This document shows positions 8,943 through 18,715 of a stretch of 64,000 nt of DNA, in pieces. Origin of the DNA: Nocardioides cremeus (GTDB lineage: Bacteria > Actinomycetota > Actinomycetes > Propionibacteriales > Nocardioidaceae); the NCBI RefSeq assembly GCF_030518195.1, contig NZ_JAULSC010000006.1, positions 120,908-184,907 of the forward strand. The letters are read 5' to 3'. The position numbers and the translations under genes were made by a program. The notes under the pieces are model-generated. The model searched no databases and was not told the DNA's origin. It saw only the letters and a list, made by a program, of their open reading frames with translations. The first letter of the stretch is position 1, and each line of letters starts with the position of its first letter.

Positions 8943-9674
8943 GTGGACCTGGCCGCCCGTCCGGAGAGCAACGAGAGCAACGACCCGAGCTCGGGATCCC
9001 CGGTGCGATCGACCACCGGCTCCCGCGTCCTCTTCGTCTCCGGACGTCACCTCGTCGGTGACGCCATCCGCGTCGCGCTCGAGAGCCGCGGCCTCGAGAT
9101 GCTGGCGCTGCCCGCCACCGAGGCCGGCCAGGAGCCCGTCTCGCGGCACCGGCTCGCCGGGTGGCGCGTGGGCGCCGCCCTCGTCGTGGGCGACTTCCTG
9201 AGCACCGAGCAGCGTGAGGCCGTCGTGCGGCTGCCGCACCTGCCGCTGCCCTGGCTGCTGCTCGTCGACGAGCCCGGCGACCCGCGGTGGAGCGACCTGG
9301 TCGCCGCCGGGGCCAGCTCGGTGGTGCCGAGCTCGGTGGGCCTCGACGACCTCGTGCGGATGCTCGACGACCTCGTGATGGGCCGCGCGATCGCGTGGCC
9401 GGGCCGCGAGGAGCTCGAGCTGGAGTGGCGTCGCCTGCGCGAGGAGCAGGAGGAGGTGCAGCGGCGGATGAGCAGCCTGAGCCCCCGCGAGCGCTCCGTC
9501 CTGGCGCTCCTGCACGACGGCCTGTCGGTGCGCGAGGTCGCGGAGCTGACCGGCGTGCGCGAGGGCACCGTGCGCAGCCAGGTCAAGGCGGTGCTGCGCA
9601 AGCTCGCGGTGAGCTCGCAGCTCGCCGCGGTCGCGCAGTACGACCGCTGGATGCAGCAGACCGACCGGTCCTGA
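8943..9674 (+). CDS. LuxR-type regulator with a degenerate receiver domain
   Basis: 243 residues. Residues about 28-140 resemble a receiver fold (RVLFVSGRHLVGDAIRVALES) but the usual acidic pair is replaced by SGR. A helix rich in Glu/Arg follows, then a LuxR HTH (LSPRERSVLALLHDGLSVREVAEL ... EGTVRSQVKAVLRKL, residues about 175-235). It is a paralogue of the response regulator at 11259 and lies just before the sugar transferase, so it probably regulates this polysaccharide locus, perhaps without phosphorylation. The GTG at 8943 has GGGGAGGG upstream. A TAGGCT -10 at 8885 would start transcription near 8897, giving a leader of about 46 nt. Confidence 0.82.
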   Translation: MDLAARPESNESNDPSSGSPVRSTTGSRVLFVSGRHLVGDAIRVALESRGLEMLALPATEAGQEPVSRHRLAGWRVGAALVVGDFLSTEQREAVVRLPHLPLPWLLLVDEPGDPRWSDLVAAGASSVVPSSVGLDDLVRMLDDLVMGRAIAWPGREELELEWRRLREEQEEVQRRMSSLSPRERSVLALLHDGLSVREVAELTGVREGTVRSQVKAVLRKLAVSSQLAAVAQYDRWMQQTDRS

Positions 9675-9711
9675 CGCCCCGGCTCACCGCAGCCGGCCGG
9701 CCGACCGGCCG

Positions 9712-9733
9712 CCCCGCCGGCTGCCCGGCGGGG
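9712..9733. terminator. Bidirectional terminator hairpin
   Basis: CCCCGCCGG-CTGC-CCGGCGGGG is a perfect 9-bp stem between the convergent regulator and sugar transferase genes. Confidence 0.6.
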
Positions 9734-9734
9734 T

Positions 9735-11135
9735 TCAGTACGCGCCGTCGTGGCTGAGCACGGCGCGCACGGTGCGCGCGAGGATCCAGGCGTCGAGGCG
9801 CAGGCTCCAGTTGTCGACGTAGCGCGAGTCCAGGCGCACCGTCATCGACCACGGCAGGTCGGAGCGGCCCGAGACCTGCCACAGGCCGGTGATGCCCGGG
9901 CGCACCGCCAGGCGGCGCAGGGCGTCCTCGTCGTACGTCGTGACCTCGCCGGGCAGCGGCGGGCGCGGGCCGACCAGGGCCATGTCGCCGCGCACCACGT
10001 TGACCAGCTGCGGCAGCTCGTCGAGCGAGAGCCGGCGCAGCCAGCGCCCGGCCCGGGTGACACGCGGGTCGTGGCGCATCTTGAACAGCGCGCCGTCGCT
10101 CTCGTTGTGGGCACGCAGCTCCTCGAGGCGTGCCTCGGCGTCGACGTGCATGGTGCGCAGCTTGAGGATGGAGAAGACCCGGCCGTCGCGGCCCACGCGC
10201 TGCTGGCGGAAGAGCGCGGGGCCGGGGGAGTCGAGGCGCACCAGCGCCACCAGGCCCAGCAGCAGCGGCGCCAGGACCACCAGGGCCAGTGCGCAGGCGG
10301 CGCGCTCCCAGAGCGTCTTGAGTGCCCGCCTGGGCCCGGTGAGGTCGGCGTGGCGCACGTGCAGCAGCGAGAGCCCGCCGGTGCGCCGCAGCACGGCCCG
10401 GCCGCTGTCGACGTCGTGCAGGCCCGGGCCGATCAACAGGTGCACGCGGTCGCGCTCCAGCAGCCAGCCCATGCGGCGCAGCGAGGTCGCGTCGAGGTGG
10501 CGGCAGGGCAGCGCGACGACGCACTCGGCCCGGTGCTCACGCACCAGGTCGGGCACGGAGTCGAAGCCCGGCGAGGTCGGCAGGTCGAGGCCGGCGCAGC
10601 CTCTGGGACCGGCCACGCACAGGGCCACCACCTCGACCTCGGTGCTCTCGCGCAGCTCCGCGGCCAACCGGCGGACCTGGCGGCGGTGGCCGACCAGGAC
10701 CACGCGGGTGCGCGGCGGGCGGCGCAGCGAGGAGACCAGCCGCAGCCCGCCGCTGGCCAGGCAGGCCGCACCGGCGGCCCGCACCAGCTGGTCGGCCGGC
10801 ACCACGAGCCCCGTCACGCCGCTGAGCAGCGCGCCCAGCGCGACCAGGTGGACGCCCGACAGGCAGATGCGCAGCAGGTCGGCGCGGCGCGGCACCGGGC
10901 CGGGGTCGTAGGTGCGGGCCAGGCCCAGCAGTACCACCCAGGCCACCGAGAAGGCCACCGCCAGCGCGGGGCCGGGCACCAGGTCGAACGGCAGCCAGAC
11001 GATGGCGGCGACCATGGCCACCACACCGTCGGTGGCTGCCATCCAGTACCACCGCGTACGTCGTTGACCCGGGCCCGCGACGCGCCCCACGAGGGGTGGC
11101 GCGACGCGCGGGCCCTGGTCGGCGTAGGCGCTCAT
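9735..11135 (-). CDS. Polyprenyl-phosphate sugar-1-phosphate transferase (exopolysaccharide initiation)
   Basis: 466 residues from the ATG at 11135, which has an AGGGGGGG ribosome site. The N-terminal half has several membrane segments and a nucleotide-binding-like domain (RVVLVGHRRQVRRLAAEL). The C-terminal third is the bacterial sugar transferase domain: a membrane helix, then SPGPALFRQQRVGRDG, ILKLRTM, RLSLDELPQLVNV and GRSDLPW. Enzymes of this family (WcaJ, CpsE, WbaP) move a sugar phosphate from UDP-sugar to undecaprenyl phosphate, the first step of capsule or exopolysaccharide assembly. No other glycosyltransferase or export gene lies in this window, so the rest of the locus is probably to the left. 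Confidence 0.88.
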   Translation of the reverse strand: MSAYADQGPRVAPPLVGRVAGPGQRRTRWYWMAATDGVVAMVAAIVWLPFDLVPGPALAVAFSVAWVVLLGLARTYDPGPVPRRADLLRICLSGVHLVALGALLSGVTGLVVPADQLVRAAGAACLASGGLRLVSSLRRPPRTRVVLVGHRRQVRRLAAELRESTEVEVVALCVAGPRGCAGLDLPTSPGFDSVPDLVREHRAECVVALPCRHLDATSLRRMGWLLERDRVHLLIGPGLHDVDSGRAVLRRTGGLSLLHVRHADLTGPRRALKTLWERAACALALVVLAPLLLGLVALVRLDSPGPALFRQQRVGRDGRVFSILKLRTMHVDAEARLEELRAHNESDGALFKMRHDPRVTRAGRWLRRLSLDELPQLVNVVRGDMALVGPRPPLPGEVTTYDEDALRRLAVRPGITGLWQVSGRSDLPWSMTVRLDSRYVDNWSLRLDAWILARTVRAVLSHDGAY

Positions 11136-11193
11136 GGACCCCCCCCTGACCTCGCACCTGTGTCGGCCCCGTGCGGCCAATCTAGGAGCCGGA

Positions 11194-11236
11194 AGCCCCG
11201 CTGGCATGCCGCGAATGCGGTATCGCCGACGGGGCT
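11194..11236 (-). terminator. Nested hairpin downstream of the two-component operon
   Basis: AGCCCCG at 11194-11200 pairs with CGGGGCT at 11230-11236. A smaller CCGC-GAAT-GCGG hairpin lies inside. It is just after the response-regulator stop and before the sugar transferase promoter region. Confidence 0.45.
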
Positions 11237-11258
11237 CCCGGGTGAGGGGGGTGGTGCC

Positions 11259-11942
11259 CTAGTGCGGGACGAGGTGGCTCTGCGCCCGGTGGGCCATGCC
11301 CACCGCGGCCAGCTGCGAGCAGACCTCGAGCTTGGCCAGGATCGACTTGACCTGGGTGCGCACCGTGGCCTCCGAGACGAAGGACGACTTGGCGATCTCG
11401 CGCACTGTCGTGCCCTGCATCAGGCAGCCGAGCACCTCCCGCTCGCGCGGGGTGAGCCGGTCGAGGCGGGCCCGCACGGCGGCGAGCTCCTGCTTCTCCT
11501 GGTGGTAGACGAGCATCAGGCGTTCACGCTCCTCGCGGCTCATCACCGGCCGGCCGTCGCCGATCAGCCGGATCGTGGCCAGGATCGTGTTGAGCGAGGC
11601 GGTCTTCTCCAGCACGGCGCGGGCGCCGCGGCGCAGGCACTCGCCCCACACCGCCTCCCGGGTCTCGCCGGTGACGACGACGACCGCGGCGCGGGTGCGA
11701 ACGAGGGGCTCGATGAGCCGCGTCCCCGGCCCGCCGGGGCCCAGGTCGAGGTCGAGCAGCACGACCCGGGGGCGCACCCGCAGCAGCGCCGTGAGGAGCC
11801 AGCCGGCGGGCGGCGTCCCCTCGGGCACCTCGATGCGGTGCACGTCGTGGCCCTCCAGCGTCAGCGCGACCTCGAGGGACTCCGCGAAGAGCTGGTGGTC
11901 CTCGACCACCGCGACGCGGGTCAGGCCGAGTGCGCGTGGCAT
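11259..11942 (-). CDS. LuxR/NarL-type response regulator
   Basis: 227 residues: receiver domain with acidic pair in VVEDHQLF, probable phospho-acceptor Asp in VVLLDLDLGPGG, and Lys in VLEKTASL. A LuxR HTH (LTPREREVLGCLMQGTTVREIA ... TVRTQVKSILAKLEV) follows at the C terminus. It overlaps the upstream kinase gene by 22 nt and is the output of that pair. It is a clear paralogue of the pseudo-receiver regulator at 8943, sharing the QLAAV segment after the HTH. The regulon probably includes the neighbouring sugar genes; that is inference. Confidence 0.88.
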   Translation of the reverse strand: MPRALGLTRVAVVEDHQLFAESLEVALTLEGHDVHRIEVPEGTPPAGWLLTALLRVRPRVVLLDLDLGPGGPGTRLIEPLVRTRAAVVVVTGETREAVWGECLRRGARAVLEKTASLNTILATIRLIGDGRPVMSREERERLMLVYHQEKQELAAVRARLDRLTPREREVLGCLMQGTTVREIAKSSFVSEATVRTQVKSILAKLEVCSQLAAVGMAHRAQSHLVPH

Positions 11943-13021
11943 GACGGGACGGCTACGAGTCGGTCGGTGGTGGGCATGGTGGCGTCCTCCGTGGTGGTGT
12001 CGTGCTCGTGTTGGTGGTCGATGGCGTCGTGGTCGTCGAGCCCGCCGGCGGGCAGGTGCAGCGCGAAGGTCGTGCCCTCGGGACCGGTCGTCTCCAGGTG
12101 CAGGGCGCCGTCGTTGCGCTCGGCCAGACGCCGGGCCACGGCGAGGCCGAGGCCCGAGCCTGGTGACGACGGTCCGCGGGCCCCTCGGGTGAAGAGCGTC
12201 GAGCGCAGGCCCTCGGGCACGCCGGGTCCCTCGTCCCTGACGCGAACGCAGACGGAGTGCTCGGCCGGTTCGACATCGACCTCGACGCGGGCGCCCGGCG
12301 CGTGCCGGGCGGCGTTGCGCAGCAGGATGTCGAGGATCTCGGCCACGTCGTGCGGCTCGGCACGCACGGTCGCGTCCGGCAGGGCGGGGCCGTGCTCCTC
12401 GACGGGCTCCCCGCGCATCTGGGCGGCGGTGAGGGCGTCGACGACGAGCGCGGTCACCGGCACCTCGTCGGCGGCGTCGTCCACGCCGTCGTCCGTGGGG
12501 GCGGGGTCGGTCTCGGGCTGCTCCGCCTCGCTGGCGGCCGGCTCGGGCGCCGGCGGCAGGTGGTGCAGGCCTCCGGAGAGCAGGTGCTGGATGCGGTCGA
12601 GGTCGCGCTCGCGCAGGTGCAGCAATCGGTCGCGGGTCTGCTCGTCGAGCAGCTCGTCGTGCTCCTGGAGGAGCCGGTCGCTGAGCACCAGCCCGGCGAG
12701 GGCGGTGCGCACCTCGTGGAGGGTGTCCTCGTCCTCACCGAGCAGCCGCTCGGTCTCGTCGACGCGTGCGCAGACCTGGTCGAGCTCGCGGGTCGTGCGC
12801 GAGCAGGCGGCTCGGGCCCGTGCCCAAGCGACCAGCAGCGCCAGCAGCGAGCCGGCCGCGAGCCACGACGACGCGGTCGCGGCGTCCCGGCTGAGGCCGT
12901 GCACGAGCACGGTGGCCACGACGACCGCGAGGACCGCGATGGGCACCAGCAGGAAGCATGGCCGTCGCAGGTCCGATCGTGGTAAGTCCCCGGTCGTCTT
13001 GCTTCCCTCTGCGCGCGTCAT
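11921..13021 (-). CDS. Membrane histidine kinase without an extracytoplasmic sensor domain
   Basis: 366 residues from an ATG at 13021, chosen over the ATG at 13057 because GAGGGGGA sits just upstream. Two adjacent membrane helices (about residues 20-60) are joined by a very short loop, followed by a coiled coil. The H-box is TLHEVRTALAGLVLS. An acidic Pro/Glu/Asp-rich linker leads to the ATPase domain (N-box LLRNAARHAPG, G-boxes DEGPGVP and GSGLGLAVARRL). The C-terminal His/Asp/Thr-rich tail is unusual. It overlaps its response regulator. A HisKA-type kinase paired with a NarL/LuxR-type regulator is less common than the HisKA_3 pairing. Confidence 0.85.
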   Translation of the reverse strand: MTRAEGSKTTGDLPRSDLRRPCFLLVPIAVLAVVVATVLVHGLSRDAATASSWLAAGSLLALLVAWARARAACSRTTRELDQVCARVDETERLLGEDEDTLHEVRTALAGLVLSDRLLQEHDELLDEQTRDRLLHLRERDLDRIQHLLSGGLHHLPPAPEPAASEAEQPETDPAPTDDGVDDAADEVPVTALVVDALTAAQMRGEPVEEHGPALPDATVRAEPHDVAEILDILLRNAARHAPGARVEVDVEPAEHSVCVRVRDEGPGVPEGLRSTLFTRGARGPSSPGSGLGLAVARRLAERNDGALHLETTGPEGTTFALHLPAGGLDDHDAIDHQHEHDTTTEDATMPTTDRLVAVPSCHAHSA

Positions 13022-13098
13022 CCGTGTCCCCCTCGTCCCTGACCCCAATCTGGTCATGGAACGCGTAAAGATTCGTCACACGAGCGTGAAATCCCCGC

Positions 13099-13782
13099 TC
13101 AGGGCCCCGGTGGCTCCATGCACTTCTCGCGGGTCTCCACGAGCGCCTCGGCGAGCTCGCGGACCTTGACCTGGCGGTCCTGCGAGACCCGCCGGAGGTA
13201 GGCCATGGCCTGCTCGGGGTCGAGCGAGTAGCGCTCCATGACGATGCCCTGGGCCTGGGCGATGAGGCTGCGCGTGCGCAGGGCCTCCGCGAGGTTCTCG
13301 ACGCGCTCGGCCTGGGCGATCATCAGGGCCGCCAGCCGCACCTGGTCGATCGTCGGCGGTGCTCCTGCGGAGAACGCGCCCGGGCGCGCCGCCCAGGCGT
13401 GCATGGCCAGCGGTCGGTGCACCATGCTGGGCAGGCTGATCACCTGCACCGAGCGGTAGCCCGCGTCCAGGACCTGCCGGGCCCACCCCGGCCAGCGGTC
13501 CTCGGCCGCCACGTCGTCGATCGTCAGGATCCCGTCGGGGTGCGCGTCTGTGGCGCTCGGCGGACAGATCGGCCCACCGGACAGGTCGCACAGGGACGTG
13601 GTGAGCTCGGGGTCCGTGGTGGCCAGGTGCTCCAGGCGGCCCCTCGCATCCCAGGCGACCAGGCCGGCGACGTCGGCCCCGAGCATCCGGCGTGCCGTGG
13701 TGAGCAGCCCCGCGCAGGCGTCCTCGAGGCTGGGCGCCCCCGTCAGGGCGTCCAGCAGGGAGTCGACGGCTTCGTCGGTCAT
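13099..13782 (-). CDS. GAF and ANTAR domain RNA-binding regulator
   Basis: 227 residues from an ATG with CGAGGAG upstream. The N-terminal GAF domain covers about residues 10-150. The C-terminal ANTAR domain (LRTRSLIAQAQGIVMERYSL ... AMAYLRRVSQDRQVKVRELA) ends the protein. ANTAR proteins bind paired RNA hairpins and act as antiterminators. GAF-ANTAR proteins are numerous in actinobacteria and their ligands and RNA targets are mostly unknown. It is divergent from the DUF6758 gene across a 166-nt gap containing a palindrome. Confidence 0.88.
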   Translation of the reverse strand: MTDEAVDSLLDALTGAPSLEDACAGLLTTARRMLGADVAGLVAWDARGRLEHLATTDPELTTSLCDLSGGPICPPSATDAHPDGILTIDDVAAEDRWPGWARQVLDAGYRSVQVISLPSMVHRPLAMHAWAARPGAFSAGAPPTIDQVRLAALMIAQAERVENLAEALRTRSLIAQAQGIVMERYSLDPEQAMAYLRRVSQDRQVKVRELAEALVETREKCMEPPGP

Positions 13783-13886
13783 GGCAGTCTCCTCGACCCG
13801 GCCGGGTCGGGGTGACCAGCGCGCATCGGGTTCGTCAGATTTGCACACCCGGCCCCGGCTGTCAGCGCCCGGCTGGACCAGGTTTT

Positions 13887-13906
13887 GACCAGCATCCGTG
13901 CTGGTC
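13887..13906. promoter_or_regulatory. Palindromic operator candidate
   Basis: GACCAGCA-TCCG-TGCTGGTC is a perfect 8-bp inverted repeat in the divergent region between the GAF-ANTAR and DUF6758 genes, flanked by two TTGAC sequences that could be -35 boxes. It may instead form an RNA hairpin in the DUF6758 leader. Confidence 0.4.
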
Positions 13907-13948
13907 AGGGTCTTGACGTGCCGCGAGCCGCTGGGGACCGTTGTCACC

Positions 13949-14590
13949 GTGCCCAGCGCCGACTGCCCCCGATGTCCCGCGCCGGTCGCCCCACCGGGCG
14001 ACGGCTCGTCGCTGTGGTCGTGCCCCGAGCACGGTCCGGTGCCGCCGCTGTGGCGTGGCGCGGAGGCGTCGTACGACGCGTTCGCCGAGCACCTGCGCCG
14101 CGCCGGGCAGTTCCCGACGTTCCTGCCCTGGCCGCTGAGCCCCGGCTGGGCGGTGACCGACTTCGCCGCGGTCGGGGAGGGTGGGGACGCGGTCGCCACG
14201 ATGACCTGCGTCAGCGGCACCAGCAGCCTCGACGGCCCCGTCGACGTGCACGTGGTGGCCGAGGAGCCGGGCACCGGCTTCGCCGCCCGGGTCGCCGGCA
14301 CCGCGCGCACCGACCCCGGCCCGGAGGCCGGCCACGGGCCCGCCGACGTGCGGGTGCGCCTCGAGCGCCAGCAGGTGCCGCTGTGGACGGTCTCCACCAG
14401 CGCCACCCCGGGGGAGTGGGACCGCTCGGTGCTCGCGGGCGAGGCCCAGGGGCGGTGGCTGTGGCTGGTGGTGCGCCCCGCCTCGGCCGTGCTGCTGCTG
14501 CGCGACGACTGGATCCTGCGCGACGTCTCGACGGTGGGCCCCGCCGTGGTCGAGCTGCCCTTCGACGGGCCCGCCCCCGGCTGGACCTAG
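13949..14590 (+). CDS. DUF6758 family protein
   Basis: 213 residues from a GTG at 13949. The N terminus has two CxxC-type pairs (DCPRCPAP and WSCPEH) that could hold zinc. A phosphotransferase-like or lipase-like fold is not evident. The body is a compact domain ending in DWILRDVS. The family is widespread and uncharacterised in actinobacteria. An alternative upstream start at 13898 would read through the palindrome and is less likely. Confidence 0.65.
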   Translation: MPSADCPRCPAPVAPPGDGSSLWSCPEHGPVPPLWRGAEASYDAFAEHLRRAGQFPTFLPWPLSPGWAVTDFAAVGEGGDAVATMTCVSGTSSLDGPVDVHVVAEEPGTGFAARVAGTARTDPGPEAGHGPADVRVRLERQQVPLWTVSTSATPGEWDRSVLAGEAQGRWLWLVVRPASAVLLLRDDWILRDVSTVGPAVVELPFDGPAPGWT

Positions 14591-14619
14591 CCGGATCCGG
14601 CTGGACCTAGTCTGGCGGC

Positions 14620-15492
14620 GTGCGCATCGACCTCCACACCCACTCGCGGGCCAGCGACGGCACCCAGTCGCCCACCGAGCTGGTGCACGCAGCGGTCGCG
14701 GCCGGTCTCGACGTGCTCGCGCTGACCGACCACGACAGCGCCGAGGGGTGGGCCGAGGCGGCGAGCGCCGCCGACGCGAGCGGGCTCCGGCTGGTGCGGG
14801 GCATGGAGATCAGCACCCGCCACCAGGGGCAGGGCGTGCACCTGCTCGCCTACCTGCCCGACGCGACGTACCCGCCGCTGGCCGCCGAGCTCGAGCGCGT
14901 GCTCGAGGGCCGGCGCTCGCGGGTGCCGGGCATGCTCGCGGCCCTGCGTGCGGCCGGCGTCGACCTCACCGAGGACGACGTCGACCGGGTCTCGGGCCAC
15001 AGCGCGGCCAGCGGGCGCCCGCACGTCGCCGACGCGATGGTGGCGGTCGGCGTGGTCGCCGACCGCACCGAGGCGTTCGAACGGTGGCTCAGCCCGGGAC
15101 GGCCCGGGTACGTCGACCGCTACGCCGCGCCGCTGCGCGAGACGATCCGCCTGGTCACCGAGGCCGGTGGCGTCTCGGTGGTGGCCCACGCGTGGGGCCG
15201 GCGCAGCGACGAGCGCCCCGACGCGGAGGCCTTCGCCGAGCTGGCCGGCCTCGGCCTGGCCGGCATCGAGGTCGACCACCAGGACCACACGCCGTCCGCC
15301 CGCGAACGGCTGCGGGCGATCGCCCGCGACCTCGACCTGGTGGTCACCGGCTCCAGCGACCACCACGGCCTGGGCAAGGTCGACCACGACCTCGGCTGCC
15401 ACACCACCGCGCCCGAGGAGCTCGAGCGGCTCCTCGACCTGGCCGCGGCCGCCTCGGCGGCGTCGGGCCGGGAGACGCCCGACGTCGTCTGA
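14620..15492 (+). CDS. PHP-domain phosphoesterase
   Basis: 290 residues with the polymerase-and-histidinol-phosphatase fold: motif I DLHTHSRASDG at residues 3-13, then LALTDHDSAEGW, a conserved HAWG, and SSDHHG near the C terminus. TrpH-like relatives are 5'-3' exonucleases or 3',5'-nucleotide bisphosphate phosphatases. The GTG start is leaderless in appearance (TAGTCT at 14608, 6 nt gap). It begins 29 nt after the DUF6758 stop. Confidence 0.85.
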   Translation: MRIDLHTHSRASDGTQSPTELVHAAVAAGLDVLALTDHDSAEGWAEAASAADASGLRLVRGMEISTRHQGQGVHLLAYLPDATYPPLAAELERVLEGRRSRVPGMLAALRAAGVDLTEDDVDRVSGHSAASGRPHVADAMVAVGVVADRTEAFERWLSPGRPGYVDRYAAPLRETIRLVTEAGGVSVVAHAWGRRSDERPDAEAFAELAGLGLAGIEVDHQDHTPSARERLRAIARDLDLVVTGSSDHHGLGKVDHDLGCHTTAPEELERLLDLAAAASAASGRETPDVV

Positions 15493-15501
15493 GCAGGGCG
15501 G

Positions 15502-16260
15502 CTACTTGCGGCCCAGCGACTGGAAGCGCTGCAGCACCCCGCGGGGCACCAGGCGCGCGGCGCCGGTGATCACCTTGTAGCGCGCGCTGGGGATCGAGTA
15601 GACCTTGCCCTGCTCGAGGTCGGCCAGCGCGGTGCGCACCAGGTCGTCGGCGTCGAGCCAGAGGAAGTCGGGGGCGGAGTCCTGGCCGACCTGCATCCGC
15701 TCGTGGAACTCGGTGCGCACGAAGCCCGGGCACAGGGTCGTCACGGTCACGCCGTGGGGCGCGTACTCGGCGGCCGCCCACTCGCCCAGCTTGTTGACGT
15801 AGGCCTTCGCCGCCGAGTAGGAGCCGCGCGGCAGGAACGCGGCCACGCTCGAGACGTTGAGCACCTGGCCGTGCCCGCGCTCGACCATCGGGCCCAGCGC
15901 GGCGTGCATCAGGCGCACCACCGCGGTCACCAGCACGTCGAGCATGGCCGTCTCGGCGGCCACGTCGTTGTCGAGGAAGCGCCCCTTGAGGCCGAAGCCC
16001 GCATTGTTGACCAGCAGGTCGACGGGCGCGGACCGGTCGGCCAGGCGCTGCTCGACCCGGACGAGCTGGTCGCGGTCGGCCAGGTCGGCCGCGAGCACCT
16101 CGACGTCGACGCCGAAGCGGTCGCGCAGCTCGCCTGCGACCTGCGCCAGGCGCTGCTCGTCGCGGGCCACCAGGACCAGGTCGTGGCCGCGTTCGGCGAG
16201 CTGGACGGCGAAGCTGTGACCGATGCCGGCGGTGGGGCCGGTGACCAGGGCGCGTGGCAT
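15502..16260 (-). CDS. Short-chain dehydrogenase/reductase
   Basis: 252 residues, classical SDR. The NAD(P) motif is TGPTAGIG (residues 7-14), NNAGFG follows, and the catalytic Ser and YSAAKAYV (Tyr, Lys) are present. An Arg near the cofactor segment suggests NADPH preference. Similar actinobacterial proteins are annotated as general oxidoreductases and the substrate is unknown. The ATG at 16260 was chosen because the SDR fold starts there. It is convergent with the PHP gene (9 nt between stops). Confidence 0.83.
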   Translation of the reverse strand: MPRALVTGPTAGIGHSFAVQLAERGHDLVLVARDEQRLAQVAGELRDRFGVDVEVLAADLADRDQLVRVEQRLADRSAPVDLLVNNAGFGLKGRFLDNDVAAETAMLDVLVTAVVRLMHAALGPMVERGHGQVLNVSSVAAFLPRGSYSAAKAYVNKLGEWAAAEYAPHGVTVTTLCPGFVRTEFHERMQVGQDSAPDFLWLDADDLVRTALADLEQGKVYSIPSARYKVITGAARLVPRGVLQRFQSLGRK

Positions 16261-16322
16261 GGGAGCAGTAGAACAGGTGGCTCGCGCCCGGGGCAGGCCC
16301 GGATCGGGCATGATGTGGCTCG

Positions 16323-17093
16323 ATGACCACCACACTCGCCGTCGCCAACCAGAAGGGCGGCGTCGCCAAGACGACGTCCGTGGCCTCCCTGGGCGCCGCG
16401 CTCGCCGAGCTGGGCCACCGGGTCCTGCTGGTCGACCTCGACCCGCAGGCCTGCCTGACCTTCTCGCTGGGCATCGACCCGGAGGACCTCGAGACCTCGG
16501 TGCACCACGTGCTGACCCGTGGTCTCGACGCGACCGAGGTGATCATCTCCACCGAGGAGGGCGTCGACCTGCTGCCGGCCACGATCGAGCTGGCGCGCGC
16601 CGAGGCCGACCTGCTGACCCGCACCGGGCGCGAGCACGTGGTCAAGGGGGTCGTGGAGGACCTCGACGGCGCCTACGACTGGGTGCTGCTCGACTGCCCG
16701 CCCTCGCTGGGCGTGCTCACCGTCGCAGCGCTCACCGCTGCCGACGGGGTGCTGGTGCCGCTGCAGTGCGAGACGCTCTCGCACCGCGGGGTGGGCCAGC
16801 TGCTCGACACCGTGCACGACGTACGCCGCTTCACCAACCGCGGTCTCGAGGTGTGGGGCGTGCTGCCCACGCTCTACGACGGCCGCACCAACCACGCGCG
16901 CACCGTGCTCGACACGATCTCGGAGACCTACGACCTCGAGGTCGTCGAGCCGCCGATCCCCAAGACCATCAAGTTCGCCGAGGCGCCCGCCGCGGGCCGC
17001 TCCATCCTGGCCACCAGCCGCACCAGCAAGGGCGCGAAGGCCTACCGCGAGGCGGCCGCCAACCTGGTCACCCGCTCCCAGCGCCCCCGCTGA
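16323..17093 (+). CDS. ParA family ATPase
   Basis: 256 residues, deviant Walker A KGGVAKTT at residues 11-18, Walker A' LLVDLDPQA and Walker B VLLDCPPSLG. ParA-type ATPases position or segregate cargo such as chromosome, plasmid or protein clusters. No parB or parS is adjacent, so this is an orphan rather than the chromosomal parAB pair. Its position before a DEAD helicase matches the conserved Rv3213c-Rv3211 order of mycobacteria. The ATG lies 8 nt after CATGAT, a weak leaderless-type -10. The TGA stop is the first bases of the 22-bp repeat array. Confidence 0.87.
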   Translation: MTTTLAVANQKGGVAKTTSVASLGAALAELGHRVLLVDLDPQACLTFSLGIDPEDLETSVHHVLTRGLDATEVIISTEEGVDLLPATIELARAEADLLTRTGREHVVKGVVEDLDGAYDWVLLDCPPSLGVLTVAALTAADGVLVPLQCETLSHRGVGQLLDTVHDVRRFTNRGLEVWGVLPTLYDGRTNHARTVLDTISETYDLEVVEPPIPKTIKFAEAPAAGRSILATSRTSKGAKAYREAAANLVTRSQRPR

Positions 17094-17182
17094 CCCGGCC
17101 CCAATAACGTACTCACCCGGCCCGAACTTCTCCGCGAGGAGAGGTTCGGGCCGGGTCAGTGAGAGATAAGGGCCGGGTCGGC
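17091..17182. repeat. Second 22-bp repeat array with hairpin between convergent genes
   Basis: The 92-nt convergent gap is an imperfect 42-bp inverted repeat. Plus-strand cores begin at 17092 and 17114. Minus-strand cores have 5' ends at 17179 and 17157, each 22 nt apart. The centre folds tightly (CCCGAACTTCTC against GAGAGGTTCGGG around a CGCGAG loop), as a bidirectional terminator would. Both flanking stop codons abut the repeat. Same design as 2203-2560. Confidence 0.8.

Positions 17183-18715
<1,533 letters not shown>

Noticed and set aside
8897..9061. Leaderless short ORF starting at the ATG 8897
   Set aside because: The promoter spacing fits, but the product is an Arg/Gly/Pro-rich out-of-frame reading over the start of the regulator gene, so a 46-nt leader is the simpler view.
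16323..17093. Chromosomal parAB segregation locus
   Set aside because: No parB, parS (TGTTTCACGTGAAACA-like) or gidB is nearby; only an orphan ParA-type ATPase is supported.
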